The notes under the pieces are model-generated. The model was not told where the DNA came from, searched no databases, and saw only the letters and a program-made list of their open reading frames with translations. From Mycoplana rhizolycopersici (lineage in GTDB: Bacteria; Pseudomonadota; Alphaproteobacteria; Rhizobiales; Rhizobiaceae), in contig NZ_JABXYK010000002.1 in NCBI RefSeq assembly GCF_013378445.1, positions 310,001 through 374,000 of the forward strand: a DNA stretch of 64,000 nt, written 5' to 3'. The translations under genes and the position numbers were made by a program. Numbering within the stretch: the first letter of the stretch is position 1; each line of letters opens with the position of its first letter. Shown piece by piece: positions 38,798 through 46,757 of the stretch.

Positions 38798-38989
38798 GTG
38801 GCCACAGAACTCACACCAATTCGGTGGTACCATCGCCTCGTTCCGGGACTGGTCGCGCGGCTAACGGCTGCGAACTCGCTGGCCGCGAAGGATCAGCGCG
38901 AATTTGCGGATCGTTATGTGCGTGCGCTTGGGCCGATTGAAACAGGCCCCATCACGGCCGGAAAAATCCAAGCTTCGCGCGCTCCCTGA
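38798..38989 (+). CDS. Possible small protein, weak
   Basis: A 63-residue frame starting with GTG at 38798, with TTGGAG seven bases upstream (MATELTPIRWYHRLVPGLVA). It is on the strand opposite to its neighbours and lies in the 290-base gap between the endolysin and the DUF4376 gene. I do not recognise it. It may be noncoding. Confidence 0.3.
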   Translation: MATELTPIRWYHRLVPGLVARLTAANSLAAKDQREFADRYVRALGPIETGPITAGKIQASRAP

Positions 38990-38999
38990 CCAGGGAAGA

Positions 39000-39389
39000 C
39001 TACGGCCAGTAGCGATCGTTGGCGAAATCTGCCGGGATCGGGCTCATATCCTTGATGACACGCGCCGCATGAATGAGCGCTGCCTTGCGATTGACGACGG
39101 CATTGCCGAAAGCAATCAGGGTCGGAGCGTCCATCACATGCAGGCTGTTGTCGGCGGCAATCCATGTGAAATCGGTATCACCCCCATACCAGCGATAGTC
39201 GCCGGGCTGTGCACCGTTCACGATGGCGGCGATGGCGAGGGCGCCAGCGCCGGCAATGTTCTCCCGGTCCTGGTCGCGCGTCTGGTAGAGGACGCCGCCG
39301 AAGACAAGGCCGGCGACAATGCGCCGGTCGCGCTCGGCGTTGACCCGATCAGCGCGGGCAGCCTGATCTTCTCGAATGTCAAACCGCAT
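39000..39389 (-). CDS. DUF4376-type phage protein
   Basis: A 129-residue protein of the DUF4376 type, found at the end of tail operons in many phages and often linked to tail-fibre assembly. Seen are RIVAGLVFGGVLYQT near residue 24, YRWYGGDTDFTWIAADNS in the middle and a helical C-terminus. It overlaps the next upstream gene by 11 bases. Confidence 0.75.
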   Translation of the reverse strand: MRFDIREDQAARADRVNAERDRRIVAGLVFGGVLYQTRDQDRENIAGAGALAIAAIVNGAQPGDYRWYGGDTDFTWIAADNSLHVMDAPTLIAFGNAVVNRKAALIHAARVIKDMSPIPADFANDRYWP

Positions 39390-39792
39390 CGGTAGCCTCG
39401 ATCGTCAGGGTGCGAGGGATGAAGGGAAACGGCGGCTGGAAGTCGAACACATAGGTGCCCGGCATATCGGTGGTGAAAGCGAAGGCGGCGCCGTCTGTTA
39501 CCGCCGTCACGCCGTTGAACTGCACCACGGTCCCGGCCGGGAGTGCGCCGGCCACCTCGGTAATGCCGTCCGCTGTGATAGATGCCGCTTCGGGCACGTC
39601 AAGCAACGGCCGATCGGCAATGTTGCCATCACCATCGACCCATTGCGTGGCATCGTCGGCCGAGACGTGGAGCAGGATATGCTCATTCTCGGCATCCTCC
39701 ATTTGCAGATAGCAAAGCTCTTCGTTGGCACAGGCGCCCGTCGAGAGGATTTCGCCCGTGTCGGTCCTGTACTTCGCATAACGGACGTTCAT
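39379..39792 (-). CDS. Hypothetical phage tail-associated protein
   Basis: A 137-residue protein rich in beta-like segments (MNVRYAKYRTDTGEILSTGA, VVQFNGVTAVTDGAAFAFTT, GTYVFDFQPPFPF). It lies 6 bases after the host-specificity gene and before the DUF4376 gene, a place where phages often encode small fibre or fibre-chaperone proteins. No known family recognised. Confidence 0.75.
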   Translation of the reverse strand: MNVRYAKYRTDTGEILSTGACANEELCYLQMEDAENEHILLHVSADDATQWVDGDGNIADRPLLDVPEAASITADGITEVAGALPAGTVVQFNGVTAVTDGAAFAFTTDMPGTYVFDFQPPFPFIPRTLTIEATDAV

Positions 39793-39798
39793 GTCCGA

Positions 39799-42700
39799 TC
39801 ACCTCTTGGTTGCCATCAGACGCATGTACCTGTTGCGCGCGGTCACCGTGCCGGCGCCATAGACCGACGAGCACCTGACGGAATAGGTGACCGTTCCAGT
39901 CCCCGTGAAGGAGGTATCGGAGAATGAGAACGAAACCGTTGGCCGGATCGCGTAGCGCGCATTGGCCGAGGACGGGTCCAGGCCAAACGAGGAATCATTG
40001 ACGGTGATTGTGTTGATGACCGTGGTGCCTCGCAGGAGCTCGACCGTCGTCACAGTCGTGCCGGGGGACGATGTCCAATACTGCGCACTCTGGTTGATGC
40101 CGAAGGAAACGACGATGTCGATGGCGTCGGCATCAGCCAGGCTGATCGACGCCGACTGGATCGTGACCGTCGTCGCTCCGCTCGGCCCAAAGTCACCAGT
40201 GTTCCCGTTGGAATATGCGCTGGATACCAGCGTCACGGCATTGGCGCGGATCCGATCTGTAGTGACGCCACCCAGAACGAGGCGGTCGGCGGTGATCGTA
40301 CCGGCTTCGATCTTGGCGGCCGTAATTGCACCGTTTGCGATCTTGACGGCGGTAACTGCGCTGCTGCCCAGCTTATCGTTTGTGATGGACCCGTCTGCAA
40401 TCTTGCCGACAGTGATGGAGTTAACGGCCAGATGATCGGCCGTGATCGCCCCATCGACGATCAGTTCGCCACCCTTCTTACGGCGAATGATGACATTGGT
40501 GATGAAGGCGTTGTTCGAGCCACCGCCGACGCGCGTAATTTCGATGCGGTTCAGCCGGTCGGCAGCAGCCGGGGCGCTCATCGTCCCGATCGCGCGCTGC
40601 CAGCCGACCGAAGTGCCATCAAGGGCTACCGTGCTTCCCGAGATGTAGGCGCCTGCACCGTACCAGACGCAACGGACTCGAAAGCCCCACGAAGCCCCAG
40701 AGCCCGAGCCCGCGCAGTCGAACTGAACGTTAAACTGCTCGCCGCCTTGCAAGGGGACATCGAGGCCGGCGGTCGTCATGGTGCGATCGTCAGCGACGCC
40801 GGGCGTGGAGAGGATGTAGTCGCCACGCTGCGGCGGGCGTGCGCCGCCGCCGACGACGTTCCAGCCGGTCGGATACGAACTCCAGCCGGCATTGTCCCCG
40901 GTCAGCCACTGCCCGTTCGGGGCAATGTTCTCCCAGTCCATGATGACGAGCTGCTTTGCCGTGATCGAGTTCGCGGCAATGTGATTCGCACCGACGCTGT
41001 TGGCTGCGATCTTTGCAGCTGTCACAGCTTCTGCCGCGATCTTTAGCGCCGTCACGGAGCTGGCGCCGAGTTCGGTTGCTGTGATCGTGCCCGCTGCGAT
41101 CTCGTTAGCCGTGACCGCATTAGTGTTGATCTTGTCGGTGGTGACGGCATTGGCGGCGATCTTCACCGCGATGATGGCGCTGGACGCGACCTCAGTTGCC
41201 GTCACCGCCCCGGCGTTGATCTTTTCGGTCGTGATGGCATTGGCGAGGACCTTCACCGCCGTGACTGCGTTTGTAGCGATCTCTGTCGCAGTCACGGCAC
41301 CCGCATTGATCTTCGCCGTGGTAACCGCATTGACCGCAATCTTGTCGGCAATAATTGCACCGTCAACGATCAGTTCGGCGCTTGCCATCTTTCGGAAGAC
41401 AAAATCCGTCAGCCAAACGTTGCCGGTAGTACCATCGCCTACCAGCGTGATGTTGAGCTCGGTCACTCCGCTGGGTGCTGTGAAGACTGCGGTTCGCTTC
41501 ACCCAAGTGTTAGCGGCCAGATCCCCGGCGCCGTAAGGGTACCCGGCCAACAACGAGTTGTCTTGGCTTCCAATGCGAAGTTTGCTGTTACCACCCGAGC
41601 CGTCCCAAGCGCTGTCCCTGCGCACATAAAACTCAATGTAATACTGCTCGCCAGCGGTTACCGCCAGCTTGGGCGGAAAATTGAAAGCTGTAGTGGCGCC
41701 CGCCACGGCACCGTTGATCCGCAACGCGGTTGGTTTGCCGGTCGGGGATGTCGAAATCGTAGCCCAGGTGCCACGCGGCGACGTGCTGACAAACGGGGAA
41801 TTGGTCTCAATCTCTGCGCCCGCAAGCGGGTTCTCCAAACTGGCAACCAACAGTTTCTGGACCGTGATGGCGCCGGCGGCGATCTCGGTTGCCGTGACTG
41901 CGCCGGCCGCGATCTTGCCCGCTATAATGGCATTCGCGGCGATCTTGTCGGCGGTGATGGCGTCCGTGGCTATCTTGGACGCAATGACGGCGTTTGCGGC
42001 CAGCTTCGGCGTGGTAACGCTATTGTCCGTGATTTCCGTCGCGACGATGGTGCCGGCAATGTCCGCCGCAGACACACTGGCCGTCCAGGCACCCGACGCG
42101 TAGCGATAGAGCTTGCCGTTGTAGAACGCCTGCCGCCCCTCGAAATTCCCCGTTGTCGGCAGAGAGGTGACGATCTCGACCGGCGTGAGGCCGGCGGCGA
42201 ACTTCGCCGTCGTGATCGCCGCGTCAGCAATTTTGGACGCAATGACAGCCCCGGAAGCGATCTTGTTGACCGTCACGGCATTGTCGGCGAGCTTCGCCAT
42301 CAGGATCGCGTTATCTGCGACCTTCGCCACCTGAACCGCATTGTCGGCGAGCTTCGCCGTCACAACGGCAACGTCGGCCAGTGCTGCGGCGACGACAGCC
42401 TGATTGTCGATCAGTTCCGTTTTGACAGCGGCAAGCTTGATCTTGAGATCGGAAACGGCGCGGTCGGCGAGCTTCAGCTCTGTCACGGCCCCGGTCATAA
42501 TCTTGTTGGCTTCGACTGCCGCATCGGCGAGCTTCGCCGCGACGATCGCGCCGTCCAGGATATCATCTGCCGCGAGCAGGATTTCCGGCGTGGTGACGTC
42601 AAGCCAGTCCGACCAGGTCGTTTTGCGATCCGATACCGGGACGAGGATACCCCGCGCCTGATAGGTGACCTTAGGCAGGAGATTTTGCGAGATCAGTATC

Positions 42701-44454
42701 GCGCCGGCCGATGGCTCGTCTGTACGGCCGCGCAGGACCACCTCAGCCGTGGCTTTCAGCCTGACGGCAAACTTTATCGCTGAAACGTCGATCAGCCGGC
42801 CGGCGTCGTTGTCCCACGACAGCAGGATCGCAGGGCGGCGAGGAACCCCCAAACCATCCTTGACTTCAGCCGGGGCGGCGTACCAGTCAACGATGGGCTG
42901 CGGCAATGGCTTGCTGCGATCCAGCTCGCCGTCCGGCTCGGCGCGGAAATCAACATCCTGTTCCCAATCGTAATCGGTCGGATCGACCTCGGTCATATCC
43001 ACAACGATGTCGAGGTTTTCGCGGTCGATCACGCCGTCTACGCGGAATTTCTTCGAGACGTAGCCATTGCGAACAGAGGTCCAGGTGACGAAGTCGCCCG
43101 GCATCAGAGGCCAGTATTTCGGTGGCAGGACGAAGGTGTGGCGCCGCGCGCGTCGGGCTTCCTCGAGCGCAGACTTCATCAGCCGCTGGACCTGCGCCTT
43201 GTAGGGCACGAAATCCAGCGTGACGTCGGAAAGCAGGCGGCGATTGCCGTCCTCGGCCTCGAACGTCGGGCTGTAGCGCGGCGGCGCCGGCTTGGCGTTC
43301 CAGCCTTCTGCGGGCGACGGATAGGTCGCGACGATACCGTTGATCGTGTCAGCCAGGCCGAAGAACGGCGAGAAGGACTGCTCTTCGGTGGACAGGATAT
43401 CGGCGTCAGTGATGCCGTAGGTGGACACATCCGATGCACCAATGTGCATGGTGTATTCGCCGCCGGCCTCCGAAAGACGCGCCTGTGCGCTCGTCAGGAT
43501 CGCCTTGACCGCATCGGCGATCTGCGCGCCAACCTGAATTTCGCCACCGCACCGGAACATCGGTTCCAGCGCGCCGCCGGTGCCCTTGATGGTGGCGCGG
43601 CACTTCCCGATTGCCGCAATCCACGCCGACACCGGTAGGCGCGCGGCCGACATGCCCTGGAGGCCGTAGAACCACGTTCCCTGGAAGGTAACGCCGCGCA
43701 GGACGTTATAGAGCTGGACGGCGGGCAGGTGGTCGCCGTCGCCGCCCCAGGTCGAAGGGTCGGACCAACGCTGCGGGCCAACGCCGCCAACGGAGCTGTC
43801 TTTCGAAGGATCGTAGAGCTTGATGCCGTTCAGTTCGAACTTGAACTGCGGAAAGCCGGTGAACAGCTCTTCCTTGATCTGCGCGGTGATGACGACATAG
43901 GCCACGCCCACGCCGACGCGAGTATCCTGATACGGCCGGTTCGGCGACGACACCGTGTTGACGAGGAAGGGATCGGCGACGGTCTGGGTGCCGTCGTAGA
44001 ACTTGATCCACAGCGCATTGTCGCCATCATCCTCATATTCCTTAACCGGGAAACCCCAGTCGGGATATGCGTGGTTGTCATAGTCGATCGTGCACTTTTC
44101 GCCATTGACCCAGAGGCCGGCGAGCGAGCAGCCCGGCAGATCGGCAAGCGCGATCACCTGCGTGAAGTAGGCATTCGGCGTCTTGCCGCCATCGGCCCAC
44201 GTGTTGGCATAAACAAACGAGCCGGCCGTCGCCGTGTAGCCGATCGGGAAAGATCGCGCCACATCGCCACCGGACTGCAACTGGCCCTGGATCGCGAACG
44301 GCGTCTGTTCTGGCTGGCCCGCCAGCGACGAAGCGAGCAGGTTCAGGCCGATGCCAACTGCAGCCTTGAGGATGAATGCACCGACACCGCCGGCGAGGAA
44401 CGTGCCGGCGAGCAGCCCGCTGATGCCGGCCGCGATGCTGGAGAAAATCGCCAT
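39799..44454 (-). CDS. Host-specificity (tail tip J-like) protein with repeat region
   Basis: A 1551-residue protein. The N-terminal 45 residues are hydrophobic, as in other phage tail-tip proteins. A J-type tip attachment domain follows (about residues 60-600, e.g. WSDPSTWGGDGDHLPAVQLYN and RHTFVLPPKYWPLMPGDFVTW). From about residue 630 on there are many short repeats of the form (A)xxITxxKIAxxA, grouped at about 630-750, 810-870, 1025-1175 and 1335-1415, alternating with two carbohydrate-binding-like beta domains (LAGAEIETNSPFV... and WENIAPNGQWLTGDN...). The C-terminus is likely the receptor-binding end. It is the largest gene of the prophage and probably sets host range. Confidence 0.9.
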   Translation of the reverse strand: MAIFSSIAAGISGLLAGTFLAGGVGAFILKAAVGIGLNLLASSLAGQPEQTPFAIQGQLQSGGDVARSFPIGYTATAGSFVYANTWADGGKTPNAYFTQVIALADLPGCSLAGLWVNGEKCTIDYDNHAYPDWGFPVKEYEDDGDNALWIKFYDGTQTVADPFLVNTVSSPNRPYQDTRVGVGVAYVVITAQIKEELFTGFPQFKFELNGIKLYDPSKDSSVGGVGPQRWSDPSTWGGDGDHLPAVQLYNVLRGVTFQGTWFYGLQGMSAARLPVSAWIAAIGKCRATIKGTGGALEPMFRCGGEIQVGAQIADAVKAILTSAQARLSEAGGEYTMHIGASDVSTYGITDADILSTEEQSFSPFFGLADTINGIVATYPSPAEGWNAKPAPPRYSPTFEAEDGNRRLLSDVTLDFVPYKAQVQRLMKSALEEARRARRHTFVLPPKYWPLMPGDFVTWTSVRNGYVSKKFRVDGVIDRENLDIVVDMTEVDPTDYDWEQDVDFRAEPDGELDRSKPLPQPIVDWYAAPAEVKDGLGVPRRPAILLSWDNDAGRLIDVSAIKFAVRLKATAEVVLRGRTDEPSAGAILISQNLLPKVTYQARGILVPVSDRKTTWSDWLDVTTPEILLAADDILDGAIVAAKLADAAVEANKIMTGAVTELKLADRAVSDLKIKLAAVKTELIDNQAVVAAALADVAVVTAKLADNAVQVAKVADNAILMAKLADNAVTVNKIASGAVIASKIADAAITTAKFAAGLTPVEIVTSLPTTGNFEGRQAFYNGKLYRYASGAWTASVSAADIAGTIVATEITDNSVTTPKLAANAVIASKIATDAITADKIAANAIIAGKIAAGAVTATEIAAGAITVQKLLVASLENPLAGAEIETNSPFVSTSPRGTWATISTSPTGKPTALRINGAVAGATTAFNFPPKLAVTAGEQYYIEFYVRRDSAWDGSGGNSKLRIGSQDNSLLAGYPYGAGDLAANTWVKRTAVFTAPSGVTELNITLVGDGTTGNVWLTDFVFRKMASAELIVDGAIIADKIAVNAVTTAKINAGAVTATEIATNAVTAVKVLANAITTEKINAGAVTATEVASSAIIAVKIAANAVTTDKINTNAVTANEIAAGTITATELGASSVTALKIAAEAVTAAKIAANSVGANHIAANSITAKQLVIMDWENIAPNGQWLTGDNAGWSSYPTGWNVVGGGARPPQRGDYILSTPGVADDRTMTTAGLDVPLQGGEQFNVQFDCAGSGSGASWGFRVRCVWYGAGAYISGSTVALDGTSVGWQRAIGTMSAPAAADRLNRIEITRVGGGSNNAFITNVIIRRKKGGELIVDGAITADHLAVNSITVGKIADGSITNDKLGSSAVTAVKIANGAITAAKIEAGTITADRLVLGGVTTDRIRANAVTLVSSAYSNGNTGDFGPSGATTVTIQSASISLADADAIDIVVSFGINQSAQYWTSSPGTTVTTVELLRGTTVINTITVNDSSFGLDPSSANARYAIRPTVSFSFSDTSFTGTGTVTYSVRCSSVYGAGTVTARNRYMRLMATKR

Positions 44455-44463
44455 GATGTCTCG

Positions 44464-44895
44464 TCACAAGAACTTGAGAAAATGCGTCTCGGCTGGCGCG
44501 TAGCCGCGCCGCTCATAGAGGGCGGAGACGTCGTTGCTGGCGAGCGAGGCCATGCCGATGACGACGCACCCCTGATCCCTGGCCCACGCCTCGTAGGCGT
44601 CGAGCATTCTCACAGCTCCACGCCCGCGATGGGCCTCGGCGACAAACCAGACGGTTTCCTTTGCCCACCGGCCGGAGCCGAAGGGATGGTCAAAGGCGAC
44701 AGCCATCAGAATGCCTTGCGCAACGCCGCCGACGTCGAGGACGAAGCAGCAGGCGTCAGGACTGTCCAGATGGTGGAGGAAGAGCGCGTGGGCATGCGCG
44801 CCGCTGAACGGCCACGGAAATCCGGCCGCTATATGGCTCTGCTTCAGCAACAACGCGCAGCGTTCGCGATCGGACGCGGCGGCATGGCGGATCAT
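44464..44895 (-). CDS. GNAT family acetyltransferase in the tail operon
   Basis: A 143-residue GNAT protein. The acetyl-CoA-binding motif is seen in FVAEAHRGRGAVRMLDAYE (about residues 83-100), with beta-strand GILMAVAFDHP before and SALYERRGYAP near the end. The ATG at 44895 overlaps the previous stop (ATGA), so it is part of the tail operon. In related phages and gene transfer agents this place before the tip protein usually holds an NlpC/P60 peptidase, so its substrate may be a tail or cell-wall component; this is inference. Confidence 0.85.
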   Translation of the reverse strand: MIRHAAASDRERCALLLKQSHIAAGFPWPFSGAHAHALFLHHLDSPDACCFVLDVGGVAQGILMAVAFDHPFGSGRWAKETVWFVAEAHRGRGAVRMLDAYEAWARDQGCVVIGMASLASNDVSALYERRGYAPAETHFLKFL

Positions 44896-45545
44896 TTGGC
44901 TTTGGCCTTTTTGCTCGCGACCTTGCCGTTCTTCCGACCCCAGAAAAACTCCCATTCGCCCACGGTCGGAGCGTCCTGAAAGAAATTGTCCGTCGCCGAT
45001 CGCAGGCGCTGGCTTGTGTCCGACCGGGTATCCGGATTGCTGCGCATCAGCTCCTGCGTATGGCTGACGCAGGTCAAGGTGACGCTCCCAGCCTCGTTTT
45101 CTTCCGGCGTCTTGATCTCGATTTCATCGACAAAGCCGGTAAAGCGGCAAAATGCGGGAGCAACGAGCAGCCGCGTATCAGGACTGAGGAGGCCCCGATA
45201 GACCTCGACGCGCGCCTGTTTCATATCGTAGAGCCGGACCGCCTGCTGGACGAGGTCGTTAATCTGGCTCATGACGATGGGGACCGACTGCACCGTCACG
45301 TTCGACACCATCGGAATGGCGCCGATCGATATCAGCGTGCCGGTTCCGTACCAGGTGCGCTCGACGGGAAGGCCGGTATCGGGATGAGTGATGGGCGCGA
45401 CAACGTTGCCGACACCCGACCAGAAGCCGGACGCCTGCGGGCCGCCCGTGACGCGATCCCGCGCGATGATCCAGAGGAAGTCACGCGGCACAAGGCGGCG
45501 TCCGGCCAGCGCGGCCGAATTTTCATAGGACAGGTTTCTGGGCAT
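44892..45545 (-). CDS. Phage tail protein before the tip protein
   Basis: A 217-residue protein (MPRNLSYENSAALAGRRLVP, later VEVYRGLLSPDTRLLVAP and GSVTLTCVSHTQELMR). The pattern suggests a baseplate or tail-tip protein similar in place to gene transfer agent gp13 (DUF2163), but I cannot assign it to that family. The C-terminus is Lys-rich (GRKNGKVASKKAKAK). Confidence 0.75.
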   Translation of the reverse strand: MPRNLSYENSAALAGRRLVPRDFLWIIARDRVTGGPQASGFWSGVGNVVAPITHPDTGLPVERTWYGTGTLISIGAIPMVSNVTVQSVPIVMSQINDLVQQAVRLYDMKQARVEVYRGLLSPDTRLLVAPAFCRFTGFVDEIEIKTPEENEAGSVTLTCVSHTQELMRSNPDTRSDTSQRLRSATDNFFQDAPTVGEWEFFWGRKNGKVASKKAKAK

Positions 45546-45614
45546 GGATCAATCAGCCTGTTCGTGGAAGGCAGGCGCCGACGCATCGGCGCCGGCGGCA
45601 TGTTCGATCGACGG

Positions 45615-45812
45615 CTATTCAGTCGGCGCGGGGGCCGGCTCGGACGGTCGCACCGGTTCCTTCACCACCGAATGATCGTGCCCGCCGTTGAAGACGACAT
45701 CGCCTTCATCATCATAGACGCGCACGCCCATGCCATCGACCTCGCAACGCGATCCCTGCACGGTGAAGAGAAGCGTGCCGCCCTTGCGGACCTCGTAAGT
45801 CTTGTTTGCCAT
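45615..45812 (-). CDS. Small phage protein, hypothetical
   Basis: A 65-residue protein starting MANKTYEVRKGGTLLFTVQG, beta-like, with a Pro/Glu/Ala-rich tail. The start at 45812 follows GAAAG; the upstream extension overlaps the preceding gene. It is part of the tail operon. No function recognised. Confidence 0.7.
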   Translation of the reverse strand: MANKTYEVRKGGTLLFTVQGSRCEVDGMGVRVYDDEGDVVFNGGHDHSVVKEPVRPSEPAPAPTE

Positions 45813-45840
45813 TTCTTTCGTCCCTTCGATGTCTGATTGA

Positions 45841-46065
45841 TCATTCGGCCCCGGCGGACTCGCCATCGATGACGACGACAGGCACGTTCTCGCCGGGATC
45901 TTCGCCAACGATGGACGCGACGAATTCGGGATCATGCGCCTTGAGCCGGTTCAGCGCGGCGGCGAGCTGCTGAGACAGCTTGTCAATGCCGGTCGCGTAC
46001 CGCTCGACTTCCGCTTGCAGAGAGGCGTTCTGGGATTTCAGGCTATTTATGTACGTCTGCGACAT
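45841..46065 (-). CDS. Small coiled-coil phage protein
   Basis: A 74-residue protein with a predicted coiled coil at about residues 5-45 (SLKSQNASLQAEVERYATG) and an acidic C-terminus. It lies between two tail genes on the same strand. Function unknown. Confidence 0.72.
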   Translation of the reverse strand: MSQTYINSLKSQNASLQAEVERYATGIDKLSQQLAAALNRLKAHDPEFVASIVGEDPGENVPVVVIDGESAGAE

Positions 46066-46113
46066 GGGATGCGCTCCATGGTTGGATTGACTTTAGGAAG
46101 GAACGAGGCGGGC

Positions 46114-46755
46114 TTATCGAGCTTCGATCGCTCTGAAGCTGATTGCGCCACGGCCGGTGACGAGATCGGCCGGCGTCGAGATCGAGCCCGGAACGATCGT
46201 CATGAGGCAAAAGGGTTTGTGAACCGACACTGCGTCACCAACGGCCGTTTCCGGCCAGAAGTGCGGACGAACCTCGACACCGCCAGCAACGCCAGCACCA
46301 CTCGCCACGACGCGATTGACGACGCGATGAAGATTGCGCGAGCCGATGCGCAGAAAGTCGCCGCGCGAGACGACATAGCCCGCCGGGAGATCCGAAACCG
46401 TCAATTCCTTGTTGCTGGCCCAGCGCGCGCTGAGTGTGGCCGTGTGCCCGCTGAACGCCGAGCCGGTTGGCCAGGAGCCATTCGGATAGGCGATCGGGAA
46501 GCAGCGGGACAACGGATAGGCCAGAAACTGCTGCTGCCCACCGTCGAGAACGTCGAGCCGGGCGCGCCAGTAATCAAGATCGTTCGGCGAGAGCGTCGTC
46601 GTCGCATAGGCAGCCTGCCAAAGGGGGGCGCCAAGATCTTTGACAACAGTCACGCCACCGGCGGCGCGAGACTGTTCCTCACGGCGCAAAAGCTGGAACT
46701 CGGTGGCCCAGCCAGGGAAGTCCGCCAGCAGATCGAAGGGAAGGCTTATCGGCAT
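46114..46755 (-). CDS. Phage tail protein after the tape measure
   Basis: A 213-residue protein starting MPISLPFDLLADFPGWATEF, two bases after the tape-measure stop. It has segments RREEQSRAAGGVTVVKDLGAPLWQA-like and DLPAGYVVSRGDFLRIGS, which recall proteins found at this position (distal tail) in alphaproteobacterial siphophages. A frame with TTG nine bases earlier exists. The exact family is not certain. Confidence 0.75.
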   Translation of the reverse strand: MPISLPFDLLADFPGWATEFQLLRREEQSRAAGGVTVVKDLGAPLWQAAYATTTLSPNDLDYWRARLDVLDGGQQQFLAYPLSRCFPIAYPNGSWPTGSAFSGHTATLSARWASNKELTVSDLPAGYVVSRGDFLRIGSRNLHRVVNRVVASGAGVAGGVEVRPHFWPETAVGDAVSVHKPFCLMTIVPGSISTPADLVTGRGAISFRAIEAR

Positions 46756-46757
46756 GA

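Noticed and set aside
41563-42783. Plus-strand frames of up to 400 codons across the tail repeat region
   Set aside because: They mirror the repeats of the host-specificity gene and have no ribosome site or family pattern.
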